Source: Dactylis glomerata
Lineage: Eukaryota; Streptophyta; Magnoliopsida; Poales; Poaceae
DNA length: 64,000 bases
Direction: 5' to 3'
Assembly (NCBI GenBank): GCA_007115705.1
Contig: QXEO01000464.1
Coordinates: forward strand, 7,507,004 to 7,571,003
A program made the position numbers and the translations under genes. Below are positions 31,302 through 43,913 of this stretch, in pieces. The notes beneath the pieces are model-generated. The model did no database searches. It saw only the letters and a list, made by a program, of their open reading frames with translations, and had not been told where the DNA came from. Every line of letters starts with the position of its first letter. The stretch's first letter is position 1.

Positions 31302-34300
31302 GGGCCCCCGAAGCCCGTTCTGGGGCGAAACCCTAGCCAGCAGCACCCGCGCGGTCTACCCCCCCTATATTTCTCCGGAGGGCGGCACTAAGGTGTGGTA
31401 GTGTGTTCCTTTAGCTTTTGTTAGGACATATAGACATGGTAAGCATAGGTTTAGCCATTCCTAGGACAAGGTTCCCCTCGGTGGAACCGACGTGGGAGTA
31501 TACACCTCTAAGTCATGAGTCGGGAGCGATATGTAGGTAGGAGGCACGTGAGAGCGGCTGGGGAGCTATAGCTATTGAATCCCATCAACCCACCAACACA
31601 CATGCACACACATGTTAGGTCCGCATGCATGCTCTGGGTAGCATGCGGGCCCCCGAAGCCCGTTCTGGGGCGAAACCCTAGCCAGCAGCACCCGCGCGGT
31701 CTACCCCCCTAGATTTCTCCGGAGGGCGGCACTAAGGTGTGGTAGTGTGTTCCTTTAGCTTTAGTTAGGACATATGAACATGGTAAGCATAGGTTTGGCC
31801 ATTCCTATAACAAGGTTCCCCTCGGTGGAACCGACGTGGGAGTTTCCACGTACAGATCCTGGATTTCACCAAGTGTTAACAGCCCATGTCTCTGAAGAAG
31901 GCCATGCCCGGGACCTACCTATATTGCATGTACCAACCTTGGGTCACACCTATACACATATGTTAGGGACACATGCATGCAACTTTTCTAGGGTGGACGA
32001 CGCTCCGGTGGTACTTATCCGGCGAAACCCTAGACAGAGGGGGTTCGGAGATCTACCCCTATAGCTTTCTCTGTACGAGGCATCGCCGATGGATCTTCTG
32101 CTTTATTTTGGTTTGTTTAGAACATATATACATGGAAAGCAAAGGTTGGGCCCACTTTACCATGAAATAGGCTCCGGTAGACCCGTAGCGGGAGTTTCCA
32201 CGTACAGATCCTGGATTTCACCAAGTGTTAACAGCCCATGTCTCTGAAGAAGGCCATGCCCGGGACCTACCTATATTGCATGTACCAACCTTGGGTCACA
32301 CCTATACACATATGTTAGGGACACATGCATGCAAGTTTTCTAGGGTGGACGACGCTCCGGTGGTCTTTATCCGGTGAAACCCTAGACAGAGGGGGTTCGG
32401 AGATCTACCCCTATAGCTATCTCCGTATGAGGCCTCACCGATGGATCTTTTGCTTTATTTTGGTTTGTTTAGGACATATATACATGGAAAGCAATGGTTG
32501 GGCCCACTTTACCATGAAATAGGCTCCGATAGACCCGTAGCGGGAGTTTCCACGTACAGATCCTGGATTTCACCAAGTGTTAACAGCCCACGTATGTGAA
32601 GAAGGCCTTGCCCGGTCCCTATATATATTGCATGGACCAACCTTGGGTCACACCTATACACATATGTTAGGGACACATGCATGCATGTTTCCTACGTTAG
32701 ACGATGCTCCGGTGGTACTTATCTGGCGAAACCCTAGACAGAGGGGGTTCGGATATCTACCCCTATAGCTTTCTTTGTACGAGGCATCGTCGATGGATCT
32801 TCTACTTTATTTTGGTTTGTTTAGAACATATATACATGGAAAGCAAAGGTTGGGCCCACTTTACCATGAAATAGGCTCCGGTAGACCCGTAGCGGGAGTT
32901 CCCACGTATAGATCCTGGATTTCACCAAGTGTTAACAGTCCATGTCTCTGAAGAAGGCCATGCCCGGGACCTACCTATATTGCATGTACCAACCTTGGGT
33001 CACACCTATACACATATGTTAGGGACACATGCATGCAACTTTTCTAGGGTGGACGACGCTCCGGTGGTACTTATCCGGCGAAACCCTAGACAGAGGGGGT
33101 TCGGAGATCTACCCCTATAGCTTTCTCTGTACGAGGCATCGCCGATGGATCTTCTGCTTTATTTTGGTTTGTTTAGAACATATATACATGGAAAGCAAAG
33201 GTTGGGCCCACTTTACCATGAAATAGGCTCCGGTAGACCCGTAGCGGGAGTTTCCACGTACAGATCCTGGATTTCACCAAGTGTTAACAGCCCATGTCTC
33301 TGAAGAAGGCCATGCCCGGGACCTACCTATATTGCATGTACCAACCTTGGGTCACACCTATACACATATGTTAGGGACACATGCATGCAAGTTTTCTAGG
33401 GTGGACGACGCTCCGGTGGTCTTTATCCGGCGAAACCCTAGACAGAGGGGGTTCGGAGATCTACCCCTATAGCTATCTCCGTATGAGGCCTCACCGATGG
33501 ATCTTTTGCTTTATTTTGGTTTGTTTAGGACATATATACATGGAAAGCAATGGTTGGGCCCACTTTACCATGAAATAGGCTCCGATAGACCCGTAGCGGG
33601 AGTTTCCACGTACAGATCCTGGATTTCACCAAGTGTTAACAGCCCACGTATGTGAAGAAGGCCTTGCCCGGTCCCTATATATATTGCATGGACCAACCTT
33701 GGGTCACACCTATACACATATGTTAGGGACACATGCATGCATGTTTCCTACGTTAGACGATGCTCCGGTGGTACTTATCTGGCGAAACCCTAGACAGAGG
33801 GGGTTCGGATATCTACCCCTATAGCTTTCTTTGTACGAGGCATCGTCGATGGATCTTCTACTTTATTTTGGTTTGTTTAGAACATATATACATGGAAAGC
33901 AAAGGTTGGGCCCACTTTACCATGAAATAGGCTCCAGTAGACCCGTAGCGGGAGTTTCCACGTACAGATCCTGGATTTCACCAAGTGTTAACAGCCCATG
34001 TCTCTGAAGAAGGCCATGCCCGGGACCTACCTATATTGCATGTACCAACCTTGGGTCACACCTATACACATATGTTAGGGACACATGCATGCAACTTTTC
34101 TAGGGTGGACGACGCTCCGGTGGTACTTATCCGGCGAAACCCTAGACAGAGGGGGTTCGGAGATCTACCCCTATAGCTTTCTCTGTACGAGGCATCGCCG
34201 ATGGATCTTCTGCTTTATTTTGGTTTGTTTAGAACATATATACATGGAAAGCAAAGGTTGGGCCCACTTTACCATGAAATAGGCTCCGGTAGACCCGTAG

Positions 34301-37300
34301 CGGGAGTTTCCACGTACAGATCCTGGAGTTCACCAAGTGTTAACAGCCCATGTCTCTGAAGAAGGCCATGCCCGGGACCTACCTATATTGCATGTACCAA
34401 CCTTGGGTCACACCTATACACATATGTTAGGGACACATGCATGCAAGTTTTCTAGGGTGGACGACGCTCCGGTGGTCTTTATCCGGTGAAACCCTAGACA
34501 GAGGGGGTTCGGAGATCTACCCCTATAGCTATCTCCGTATGAGGCCTCACCGATGGATCTTTTGCTTTATTTTGGTTTGTTTAGGACATATATACATGGA
34601 AAGCAATGGTTGGGCCCACTTTACCATGAAATAGGCTCCGATAGACCCGTAGCGGGAGTTTCCACGTACAGATCCTGGATTTCACCAAGTGTTAACAGCC
34701 CACGTATGTGAAGAAGGCCTTGCCCGGTCCCTATATATATTGCATGGACCAACCTTGGGTCACACCTATACACATATGTTAGGGACACATGCATGCATGT
34801 TTCCTACATTAGACGATGCTCTGGTGGTACTTATCTGGCGAAACCCTAGACAGAGGGGGTTCGGATATCTACCCCTATAGCTTTCTTTGTACGAGGCATC
34901 GTCGATGGATCTTCTACTTTATTTTGGTTTGTTTAAAACATATATACATGAAAAGCAAAGGTTGGGCCCACTTTACCATGAAATAGGCTCCGGTAGACCC
35001 GTAGCGGGAGTTTCCACGTACAGATCCTGGATTTCACCAAGTGTTAACAGCCCATGTCTCTGAAGAAGGCCATGCCCGGGACCTACCTATATTGCATGTA
35101 CCAACCTTGGGTCACACCTATACACATATGTTAGGGACACATGCATGCAACTTTTCTAGGGTGGACGACGCTCCGGTGGTACTTATCCGGCGAAACCCTA
35201 GACAGAGGGGGTTCGGAGATCTACCCCTATAGCTTTCTCTGTACGAGGCATCGCCGATGGATCTTCTGCTTTATTTTGGTTTGTTTAGAACATATATACA
35301 TGGAAAGCAAAGGTTGGGCCCACTTTACCATGAAATAGGCTCCGGTAGACCCGTAGCGGGAGTTTCCACGTACAGATCCTGGATTTCACCAAGTGTTAAC
35401 AGCCCATGTCTCTGAAGAAGGCCATGCCCGGGACCTACCTATATTGCATGTACCAACCTTGGGTCACACCTATACACATATGTTAGGGACACATGCATGC
35501 AAGTTTTCTACGGTGGACGACGCTCCGGTGGTACTTATCCGGCGAAACCCTAGACAGAGGGGGTTCGGAGATCTACCCCTATAGCTATCTCCGTATGAGG
35601 CCTCACCGATGGATCTTTTGCTTTATTTTGGTTTGTTTAGGACATATATACATGGAAAGCAATGGTTGGGCCCACTTTACCATGAAATAGGCTCCGATAG
35701 ACCCGTAGCGGGAGTTTCCACGTACAGATCCTGGATTTCACCAAGTGTTAACAGCCCACGTATGTGAAGAAGGCCTTGCCCGGTCCCTATATATATTGCA
35801 TGGACCAACCTTGGGTCACACCTATACACATATGTTAGGGACACATGCATGCATGTTTCCTACGTTAGACGATGCTCCGGTGGTACTTATCTGGCGAAAC
35901 CCTAGACAGAGGGGGTTCGGATATCTACCCCTATAGCTTTCTTTGTACGAGGCATCGTCGATGGATCTTCTACTTTATTTTGGTTTGTTTAGAACATATA
36001 TACATGGAAAGCAAAGGTTGGGCCCACTTTACCATGAAATAGGCTCCGGTAGACCCGTAGCGGGAGTTTCCACGTATAGATCCTGGATTTCACCAAGTGT
36101 TAACAGTCCATGTCTCTGAAGAAGGCCATGCCCGGGACCTACCTATATTGCATGTACCAACCTTGGGTCACACCTATACACATATGTTAGGGACACATGC
36201 ATGCAACTTTTCTAGGGTGGACGACGCTCCGGTGGTACTTATCCGGCGAAACCCTAGACAGAGGGGGTTCGGAGATCTACCCCTATAGCTTTCTCTGTAC
36301 GAGGCATCGCCGATGGATCTTCTGCTTTATTTTGGTTTGTTTAGAACATATATACATGGAAAGCAAAGGTTGGGCCCACTTTACCATGAAATAGGCTCCG
36401 GTAGACCCGTAGCGGGAGTTTCCACGTACAGATCCTGGATTTCACCAAGTGTTAACAGCCCATGTCTCTGAAGAAGGCCATGCCCGGGACCTACCTATAT
36501 TGCATGTACCAACCTTGGGTCACACCTATACACATATGTTAGGGACACATGCATGCAAGTTTTCTAGGGTGGACGACGCTCCGGTGGTCTTTATCCGGCG
36601 AAACCCTAGACAGAGGGGGTTCGGAGATCTACCCCTATAGCTATCTCCGTATGAGGCCTCACCGATGGATCTTTTGCTTTATTTTGGTTTGTTTAGGACA
36701 TATATACATGGAAAGCAATGGTTGGGCCCACTTTACCATGAAATAGGCTCCGATAGACCCGTAGCGGGAGTTTCCACGTACAGATCCTGGATTTCACCAA
36801 GTGTTAACAGCCCACGTATGTGAAGAAGGCCTTGCCCGGTCCCTATATATATTGCATGGACCAACCTTGGGTCACACCTATACACATATGTTAGGGACAC
36901 ATGCATGCATGTTTCCTACGTTAGACGATGCTCCGGTGGTACTTATCTGGCGAAACCCTAGACAGAGGGGGTTCGGAGATCTACCCCTATAGCTTTCTTT
37001 GTACGAGGCATCGCCGATGGATCTTCTACTTTATTTTGGTTTGTTCAGAACATATATACATGGAAAGCAAAGGTTGGGCCCACTTTACCATGAAATAGGC
37101 TCCGGTAGACCCGTAGCGGGAGTTTCTACGTACAGATCCTGGATTTCACCAAGTGTTAACAGCCCATGTCTCTGAAGAAGGCCATGCCCGGGACCTACCT
37201 ATATTGCATGTACCAACCTTGGGTCACACCTATACACATATGTTAGGGACACATGCATGCAACTTTTCTACGGTGGACGACGCTCCGGTGGTCTTTATCC

Positions 37301-38085
37301 GGCGAAACCCTAGACAGAGGGGGTTCGGAGATCTACCCCTATAGCTTTCTCCGTACGAGGCATCGCCGATGGATCTTCTGCTTTATTTTGGTTTGTTTAG
37401 AACATATATACATGGAAAGCAAAGGTTGGGCCCACTTTACCATGAAATAGGCTCCGGTAGACCCGTAGCGGGAGTTTCCACGTACAGATCCTGGATTTCA
37501 CCAAGTGTTAACAGCCCATGTCTCTGAAGAAGGCCATGCCCGGGAACTACCTATATTGCATGTACCAACCTTGGGTCACACCTATACACATATGTTAGGG
37601 ACACATGCATGCAAGTTTTGTACGGTGGACGACGCTCCGGTGGTACTTATCCGGCGAAACCCTAGACAGAGGGGGTTCGGAGATCTACCCCTATAGCTAT
37701 CTCCGTATGAGGCCTCACCGATGGATCTTTTGCTTTATTTTGGTTTGTTTAGGACATATATACATGGAAAGCAATGGTTGGGCCCACTTTACCATGAAAT
37801 AGGCTCCGATAGACCCGTAGCGGGAGTTTCCACGTACAGATCCTGGATTTTACCAAGTGTTAACAGCCCACGTATGTGAAGAAGGCCTTGCCCGGTCCCT
37901 ATATATATTGCATGTACCAACCTTGGGTCACACCTATACACATATGTTAGGGACACATGCATGCATGTTTCCTACGTTAGACGATGCTCCGGTGGTACTT
38001 ATCTGGCGAAACCCTAGACAGAGGGGGTTCGGAGATCTACCCCTATAGCTATCTCCGTATGAGGCATCGCCGATGGAACGCAGCA
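31302..38085. repeat. 352 bp tandem array with three-monomer higher-order repeat, 20 monomers
   Basis: A landmark CGAAACCCTAG (one variant TGAAACCCTAG) recurs at about 31325 and 31670, then every 352 bases from 32023 to about 38008. That gives two diverged 345-354 bp monomers and 18 regular ones. The regular ones cycle through three types: A (AAGCAAAGGTTGGG, GCATCGCCGATGG), B (AAGCAATGGTTGGG, GAGGCCTCACCG) and C (CACGTATGTGAAGAAGGCCT, ATATATATTGC). This makes six 1056 bp units of near identity. Rare variants shared between the second and fifth units point to a further 3168 bp duplication. Short frames of 63-65 codons occur in every monomer but 352 is not a multiple of three, so no continuous protein results. 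Confidence 0.95.
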
Positions 38086-38218
38086 GCGCGAGCGCGCCCA
38101 CCTGCGGCGCACAGCGCCGCGGCCGTTTTACCTGCCAGGCATCGGACAGCGCAACAATGCCACCGGTGTCGTTTTACCTGCCAGACATCGGACAGCGCAA
38201 CAATGCCATCGGACAGCG

Positions 38219-38390
38219 CAATAAATGTAATAAATAAATAAAAAATAAATAAAAGAAAATATTAACCTAATTATCAATTTAAATAAATGTAATAAATAAA
38301 TAAAAAATAAAAAAAATAAAAAAAATTTAAAGGGCTAAGCCGACGGCATGCCGTCGGCATAGCTCTAGCCGTCGGCTTAGCCTAACCCTA
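38219..38390. repeat. AT-rich duplication plus internal subterminal-type motifs
   Basis: AATAAATGTAATAAATAAAT with its A-rich continuation appears twice (about 38220 and 38283). It is followed at 38339-38385 by GCCGACGGCATGCCGTCGGC and related motifs identical in type to those at the element ends. Confidence 0.75.
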
Positions 38391-39989
38391 ATAAACGCGC
38401 GGGCCCTGCCCGGCCCCTCTCTCTCTCTCTCTCCCCTTTTTTCCTTATCTTCCCCCCGAGCCTCCCTCCCCGCCGCCGACCCGACCCCGCCGCCGGCTGC
38501 CCGACCTCCGGCGCCGCCCGCCGCCCGCCCACCCGCGCCGCCGGCCGCCCGCCCGACCCGCGCGGCCACCTGCCCGACCCGCGCCCCCGCCCCCACCGCC
38601 CGGCGCCCGCCCCCGCGCCGGTGGCCGGCCCCGCCCCCGCCCCCCGGCGCCCGGCCTCGCCGCCCACGCCGGCGGCCGGCCCCGCCCCCGCCCCCTGGTG
38701 CCCGCCCCCGCCCCCACTACCGGATCGAGCTGCAGGTGAGCTCGATTTTCATGTTTTTTTTCTTTAATTGTTGTAATTAGTGTTAGCTCATAATCTTGAT
38801 CATGTATCTGCATCTAGTTTATTTTGATCTTGCATTTAGTTAGTTGCAAAGAAGTGTGGCTCAGTCCAGCATGTGCGCATGGTGAGATGCCGGAGACGAC
38901 GCATGGCCGTGTGATGCGGGCGCGTGCGCGGCGAGATGCCGATGGTGGCGAGAGGCTGCTATGTATGTGCTGGGTTTGTTAGCTGCATGCGCGTGTGTGC
39001 GTGGCCAGGTTAAGTGGTGCAGAGTGATTCTAGGAAACTTATCAGGTCCGTGAGCGCATGCATAGCTGTTAGTTGAGTTAGTGGGCAGTGTGCCGTGTGT
39101 GCGTGCATAGAGCAACTAGGTGGTGTTAGTGGGCACCTTCAGGCGTTGCCTATTTAGTGTGCAGTCCAGCATGTGCGCATGTGTTCCGTTTATCGACGTC
39201 TTGTATGTGTTGTGGTGCTTTAGGTGTGGCATTGCCGAGGTTGGCAAAATGAATATTAATAGAAAAAAAGAAAAAGAAATAGATTGGAAACTAAAATGCA
39301 TATGTGAATTTGTTTAATAATTTGAATTTGTTTTAATTGAAATGAAAATAGGACCGCCCATCGTGACCGTCCGTCGCGACCGCCCCGTCGTGACCGCCCC
39401 GCCGTGAGCACCCCTTCGTGACGTCTTCGACACTCGGTTGTTCGACTACTTCCTCTACAGCCGAGGGTGAGCTACATTGTCAACTCGAACTCCGCATTTT
39501 TTATGTCAGTAGATTCCATTTCTCGTCGAGTCGCGTAACCTAGGTGTCACTTCCCGTCCGCAAACGTTACGCAGATAAATATGCATTAGAGGTCGGCATA
39601 TTTTGAACCGTAACGCTTGCGGCATTTACGGGACAGTCGGCGGATGCAGTAGTTGGGTACATTTTCCGTGCCCTACCCCGGTCCGAGTCAGAGTTTCGGT
39701 AGCGCCTCCCCCTTTGTTCTCCGGGTACACATCCTCTCGGCTTTTTGTTGAGACGTGTATCGGGAGAGCAGCGGGGAGGTGCTGCCGAAATTCTGTCTCG
39801 GACCGAGGTAGAGCATGGAGAATGTACTCAATCTACGGATCCGGCGGCTGCTAGGAGCCCACCTAGTAGAGATATTGGTTGATGCATGCGTTCTACCCGG
39901 TAGTAAATAAAAATAAGATACATTTAATTTCAAGCTATTATTTGATATAAAATGCTATATTTGTTGTTTGGCTACCTACAAAATAGAGG
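38391..39989 (+). promoter_or_regulatory. GC-rich leader and likely promoter/5' UTR of the CACTA genes
   Basis: A C-rich, CT-microsatellite-containing stretch (38400-38730) precedes a good splice donor at 38736 (CTGCAG before GTGAGC). Acceptor-like TCCTCTACAG ends at 39460, so a non-coding first exon and intron are plausible. From 39461 to 39989 no coding frame is evident before the ATG at 39990. Exact transcription start cannot be told from sequence. Confidence 0.4.
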
Positions 39990-42900
39990 ATGGCTGATAA
40001 TGGGTGGATGTACAGTGGCCGTATTAGTGCGACTGAAAAAACAGCTGAGTGGGTATCGAAGACAGATTTATTAGTGAAGGAGTTGGCACGTGGTTCAAAG
40101 TCAGGTGTTCGTCCAAGTTGTCCTTGCACACGGTGCAACAGGCGTCATCGTCAGGGAAAGGATGACATGACCAAGCACCTTTGGTTGCATGGGTATATGC
40201 CTAACTATGCTACCTCGGTCGACTTTTCTCAGTACGACCGTGATAGAGGTGAGGTGATGCGACAGCGAATCGATGGCAATGAGGATGATGGGATTAGATA
40301 TTTGCTAGATGATCTCCATGATGCGTACATGCCAGATTCACCACCAGAACCGGAGGAACCGCCAGAACCAGAGGAACCGCCAGAACCGGAGGAACCAGAG
40401 CCAACCGCAAAGGCCTTCTATGATATGATGGCCGCGGCTAAGAGGCCTCTGTATGAGGGTGCAAAAATTTCTCAGCTCGATGCCATCTCGCAAGCTCTAG
40501 CCAACAAGGTCCAGTATGGCAACACCCGAGCAAGCTATGAAGCGGGTTTGAGAACTACTGGTAACCTGTTGCCCGAAGGACATTGCATGCCTAAAACCAT
40601 GTATGAAACAAAGAAAATTCTGAAAGCGCTCAGCATGGATTATGAAAAGATAGATTGCTGTCCTAAAGGTTGCCTTCTGTTTCGAAAAGAGTTTGCGGAT
40701 GACAAGTATTGTAAAAAGTGTGGGGCCTCTAGGTATCATGAGGTGAAGGGACCTGATGGTCAGAAGAAGCAGACAAAAGTCGCCGTGAAGATTCTTCGTT
40801 ATCTCCCATTCATAAAAAGAATCCAGCGGCTTTACATGTCGGAGGAGTCTGCCACACAGATGATGTGGCATAAGAAGGGGAAGAGATACCCGGACGAGCA
40901 CGGAAAGATAAAGATGGGTCATCCATCTGATGGTAAGGCATGGAAGAACTTTGATGACAAACACCCCAATGAGGCAGCAGATGCTCGGAATGTCAGGATT
41001 GCGATAGCAACCGATGGATTCAATCCATATGGTATGTCGGCTTCATCGTACAGCTGCTGGCCCGTGTTTGTTATTCCGCTCAATCTCCCTCCCGGAGTCC
41101 TAATGCAAAGGAAGACCATATTCCTGTCGCTGGTCATTCCAGGGCCCGACTACCCGGGGAAGAATCTAAGTGTCTATATGCAGCCGCTTATTGATGATTT
41201 GAACCACTCTTGGCACCATGGGACGTTGACATATGATCGAGCATCAAAGACAAACTTCCTCATGAAAGTTTGGTTCCACTATTCCATGCACGACCTACCC
41301 GGGTATGCCCTATTCTGCGGTTGGTGTACAGCTGGTAAGTTCCCATGCCCAGTGTGTAGGCACCGACTTGAGTTTCTTTGGCTAAATGCGGGTCACAAAC
41401 GTACCTCCTTTGACATGCATCGGCAGTTTCTTAAAAGAGGGCATCGGTTTAGAGAAGACAAAAAGAACTTCACGAAGGGCAAAGTTGTGCTTGAAGAAAA
41501 GGAGATACCTACGTTCGATGGTACAGCTGTTGATGCCGAGCTACGGGCTCTCCTGCCTAAAGAGGGAGGTGGCCCGCAATTTGAGGGATATGGTCAAACG
41601 CATAACTGGACTCACGTGGCAGGCTTAACTCAGCTTGAGTATTACAAGGACCTCGAACTTCCCCATAACATCGATGTGATGCACACCGAAAAGAATGTCG
41701 CAGAGTCCATCTTTCACACAGTCTTGAACATTGCTGGCAAGTCAAAGGATAATGTTAAGGCTAGAGTCGATGTTGAGCAGCTATGTGATAGGACAAAATT
41801 ACACATGCAGCCTCCTGACCGCAATCGAACAAATTGGTTCAAACCGCATTCCAACTTCTGTCTTGATAACATCCAAAAGAAGGAGGCTTTCAAGTGGCTC
41901 AAATACGCCGTGATGTTCCCTGATGGTTATTGTTCGAATATGAGTAAGGGAGTCAATCTTGTAACAGGAAAAGTCACCGGGCTCAAGAGTCACGACTATC
42001 ATATATGGATTGAGCGGCTGATGCCGGTGATGGTTCGAGGGTATCTCCCCGAGCATGTCTGGCGAGTTTTTGCGGAGTTGAGTCATTTTTTCCGCACGCT
42101 CTGTGCTAAGCAGATATGTCCCCTGATGATTGAGAAGCTGCATGATCTAGTGCCGGAGTTGCTATGCAAGTTAGAGACGATCTTTCCGCCAGGCTTCTTT
42201 ACTCCGATGGCACATCTCGTTGTTCATCTTGCGAACGAGGCACTCTTGGGTGGACCAGTGCAGTTTCGTTGGCAGTTCTGTATTGAGAGAGAGTTCAAGT
42301 ATATTCGATACAAATGTGGAAACAAAGCTAAGATTGAAGCATGCATAGTTGAGGCAACTCAGCTTGAGGAGATGGCAAACGCCTCGACAACTTACTATGC
42401 CGATGATGTTCCCACTCTGCATAACCAGGTCTCTCGGTACAATGTCGATGAGCCCAAGCATAGTCCCAAGCTCCTCCTCTTCCAATGTCCCGGTGGCAAG
42501 GCCGGTGGCTCAAAAAGTTATATCATCACCAATGAAGAGAAGGATTGCATAATGCTATATGTGCTTATGAACATGAATGAAGTTGTCGATTTCGCCAGGT
42601 AAAATGGTGAACATATTACTTTGCAACTAGTAACTTGGTTTCGGTCTAATACTTATTTTCTCCTTTTAGCCAATTTATTGATGAACACTGGTCGGGAACG
42701 ACGGGTCCCGATGCCGTGGAGGTGGACACTCTTCTAAAAGAGGGTGCCCCTGGAAAGAAAAAATTCTCGGCTTGGTTCAGGGACAAAGTAATTTCTAACC
42801 TGTCCTTCTTACTTTGCAATCCGTGACTTGTCCCTTTTACACGTAAGTAATGCACAAAAACAATTTGAACTGAACTTGTAGGGAGCGGATCCCAACATTG

Positions 42901-43676
42901 AGATGACGGATGAGTTGAGATGTGTTTCCCAAGGTTTTAGCCGTAAAGTCAAGAAGTATGAGAAGTATGATGTCAATGGGTATCGCTTTCATACAGAGTT
43001 TCACCAGAAGAGTCGACCTAATGCAAAAACTGTTAATACTGGGGTCTTCACCAAAGGGGCCGATGGATTCGATTATTACGGAAGGTTAGAGAACATATAC
43101 GAGCTGACGTTCGATCAAACGAACATAGAGCTCAACCTGGTTGTGTTCAAATGCCACTGGTTCGACCCACACAGTGGACAAAGAATTACCCCTTCCATTG
43201 GGTTAGTTGAGGTTAGGCCTTCAACCACCTATAGCGGAGCGGATGTGTTTGTTGTGGCTCACCAAGCCAAGCAAGTTTACTATTTGCCCTACCCATGCCA
43301 GAAAGTGGAACTCAACGGCTGGGAAGTCGTGTTCCAGGTATCTCCACATGGTAAGTTACCCATGCCCTCCGTCGAAGATTACAACAACATTGACCCTGTA
43401 ATATATGAGGGAATTTTCTATCAAGAGCAAGAGACCTTCGGGGACTTTGACTTACAAATGGGTGGTCTTGAGGACCTTGAGAATGATGCACAACCTCGTG
43501 GCGAGACAGTGGTAGATCTAAAGGACATTGACATGCTCTCCAAGTTATATGCGAACAATGGCATCGTTGATGAGCCTCCACCATGCGATGAGCTTCCAAG
43601 ATACTCACGTGATAGTGATAGTGATAGTGATAATGATAATGAAAACCCTGATTATGAGAGCGATGATTCGAGGTGA
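39990..43676 (+). CDS. CACTA transposase, TNP2 type (three exons)
   Basis: Exons are 39990-42598, 42670-42787 and 42882-43676, all with GT-AG borders and matching phases, giving 1173 residues. The product is the transposase that cuts and joins the element's ends in the nucleus. Residues about 6-80 form the transposase-associated domain (MYSGR, CPCTRC, HLWLHGYM). Residues about 115-137 are a Pro/Glu repeat. A zinc-ribbon-like CPKGC...CKKCG lies near 226-250. The TNP2 core has DGFNPYG (Asp 342) and DVMHTEKN (Asp 562), conserved acidic positions of the family. A DUF4218-type segment follows (about 675-800: GYLPEHVWRVFAEL, VHLANEA). Exon 3 has the DUF4216-type YYGRLENIYEL. The tail is Asp/Ser-rich. 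No stop or frameshift is seen, so it may be active. Confidence 0.92.
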
Positions 43677-43900
43677 GGGTCTTTTTATGTCTTAGTGTCA
43701 TTTTATCTTGCATGCTTAGTATTTATCTTCATGTCTTGCCATGCTTACTATTTATCTTCATATCTTGCCATGCTTAGTATTTATCTTCATATCTTGCCAT
43801 GCTTTGTATTTATCTTCATATCTTGCCATGCTTTCTATTTATCTTCATATCTTGCCATGCTTTGTACTTATCTTAATTGTTTATTTGTTTTTCAATGCAG
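43673..43900 (+). other. Possible intron linking the transposase and second CACTA gene
   Basis: A donor (CGAG before GTGAGG) at 43673 and an acceptor (TTCAATGCAG) ending at 43900 lie between the transposase stop and the second gene's ATG at 43914. Splicing restores AGG-TGA, so the transposase ends at Arg-stop whether or not the intron is removed. It contains a 31 bp tandem repeat. Confidence 0.55.
43707..43873. repeat. 31 bp tandem repeat, about 5.4 copies
   Basis: The unit is built from ATCTTGCCATGCTTAG and TATTTATCTTCAT. It repeats head to tail with one or two changes per copy inside the putative intron. Confidence 0.9.
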
Positions 43901-43913
43901 GTGATTGATCAAT

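Noticed and set aside
31302..38085. CRISPR-like array
   Set aside because: Monomers are 352 bp of continuous repeat with no unique spacers, in a plant DNA transposon.
31774..38241. Series of regularly spaced 60-85 codon frames as a gene cluster
   Set aside because: They are the same frames in a 352 bp tandem repeat; the period is not a multiple of three and no domain is recognisable.
38327..38813. Three overlapping minus-strand frames (Gly/Arg/Ala-rich)
   Set aside because: Artefacts of the C-rich leader of the CACTA genes; no motif and wrong strand for the element's genes.
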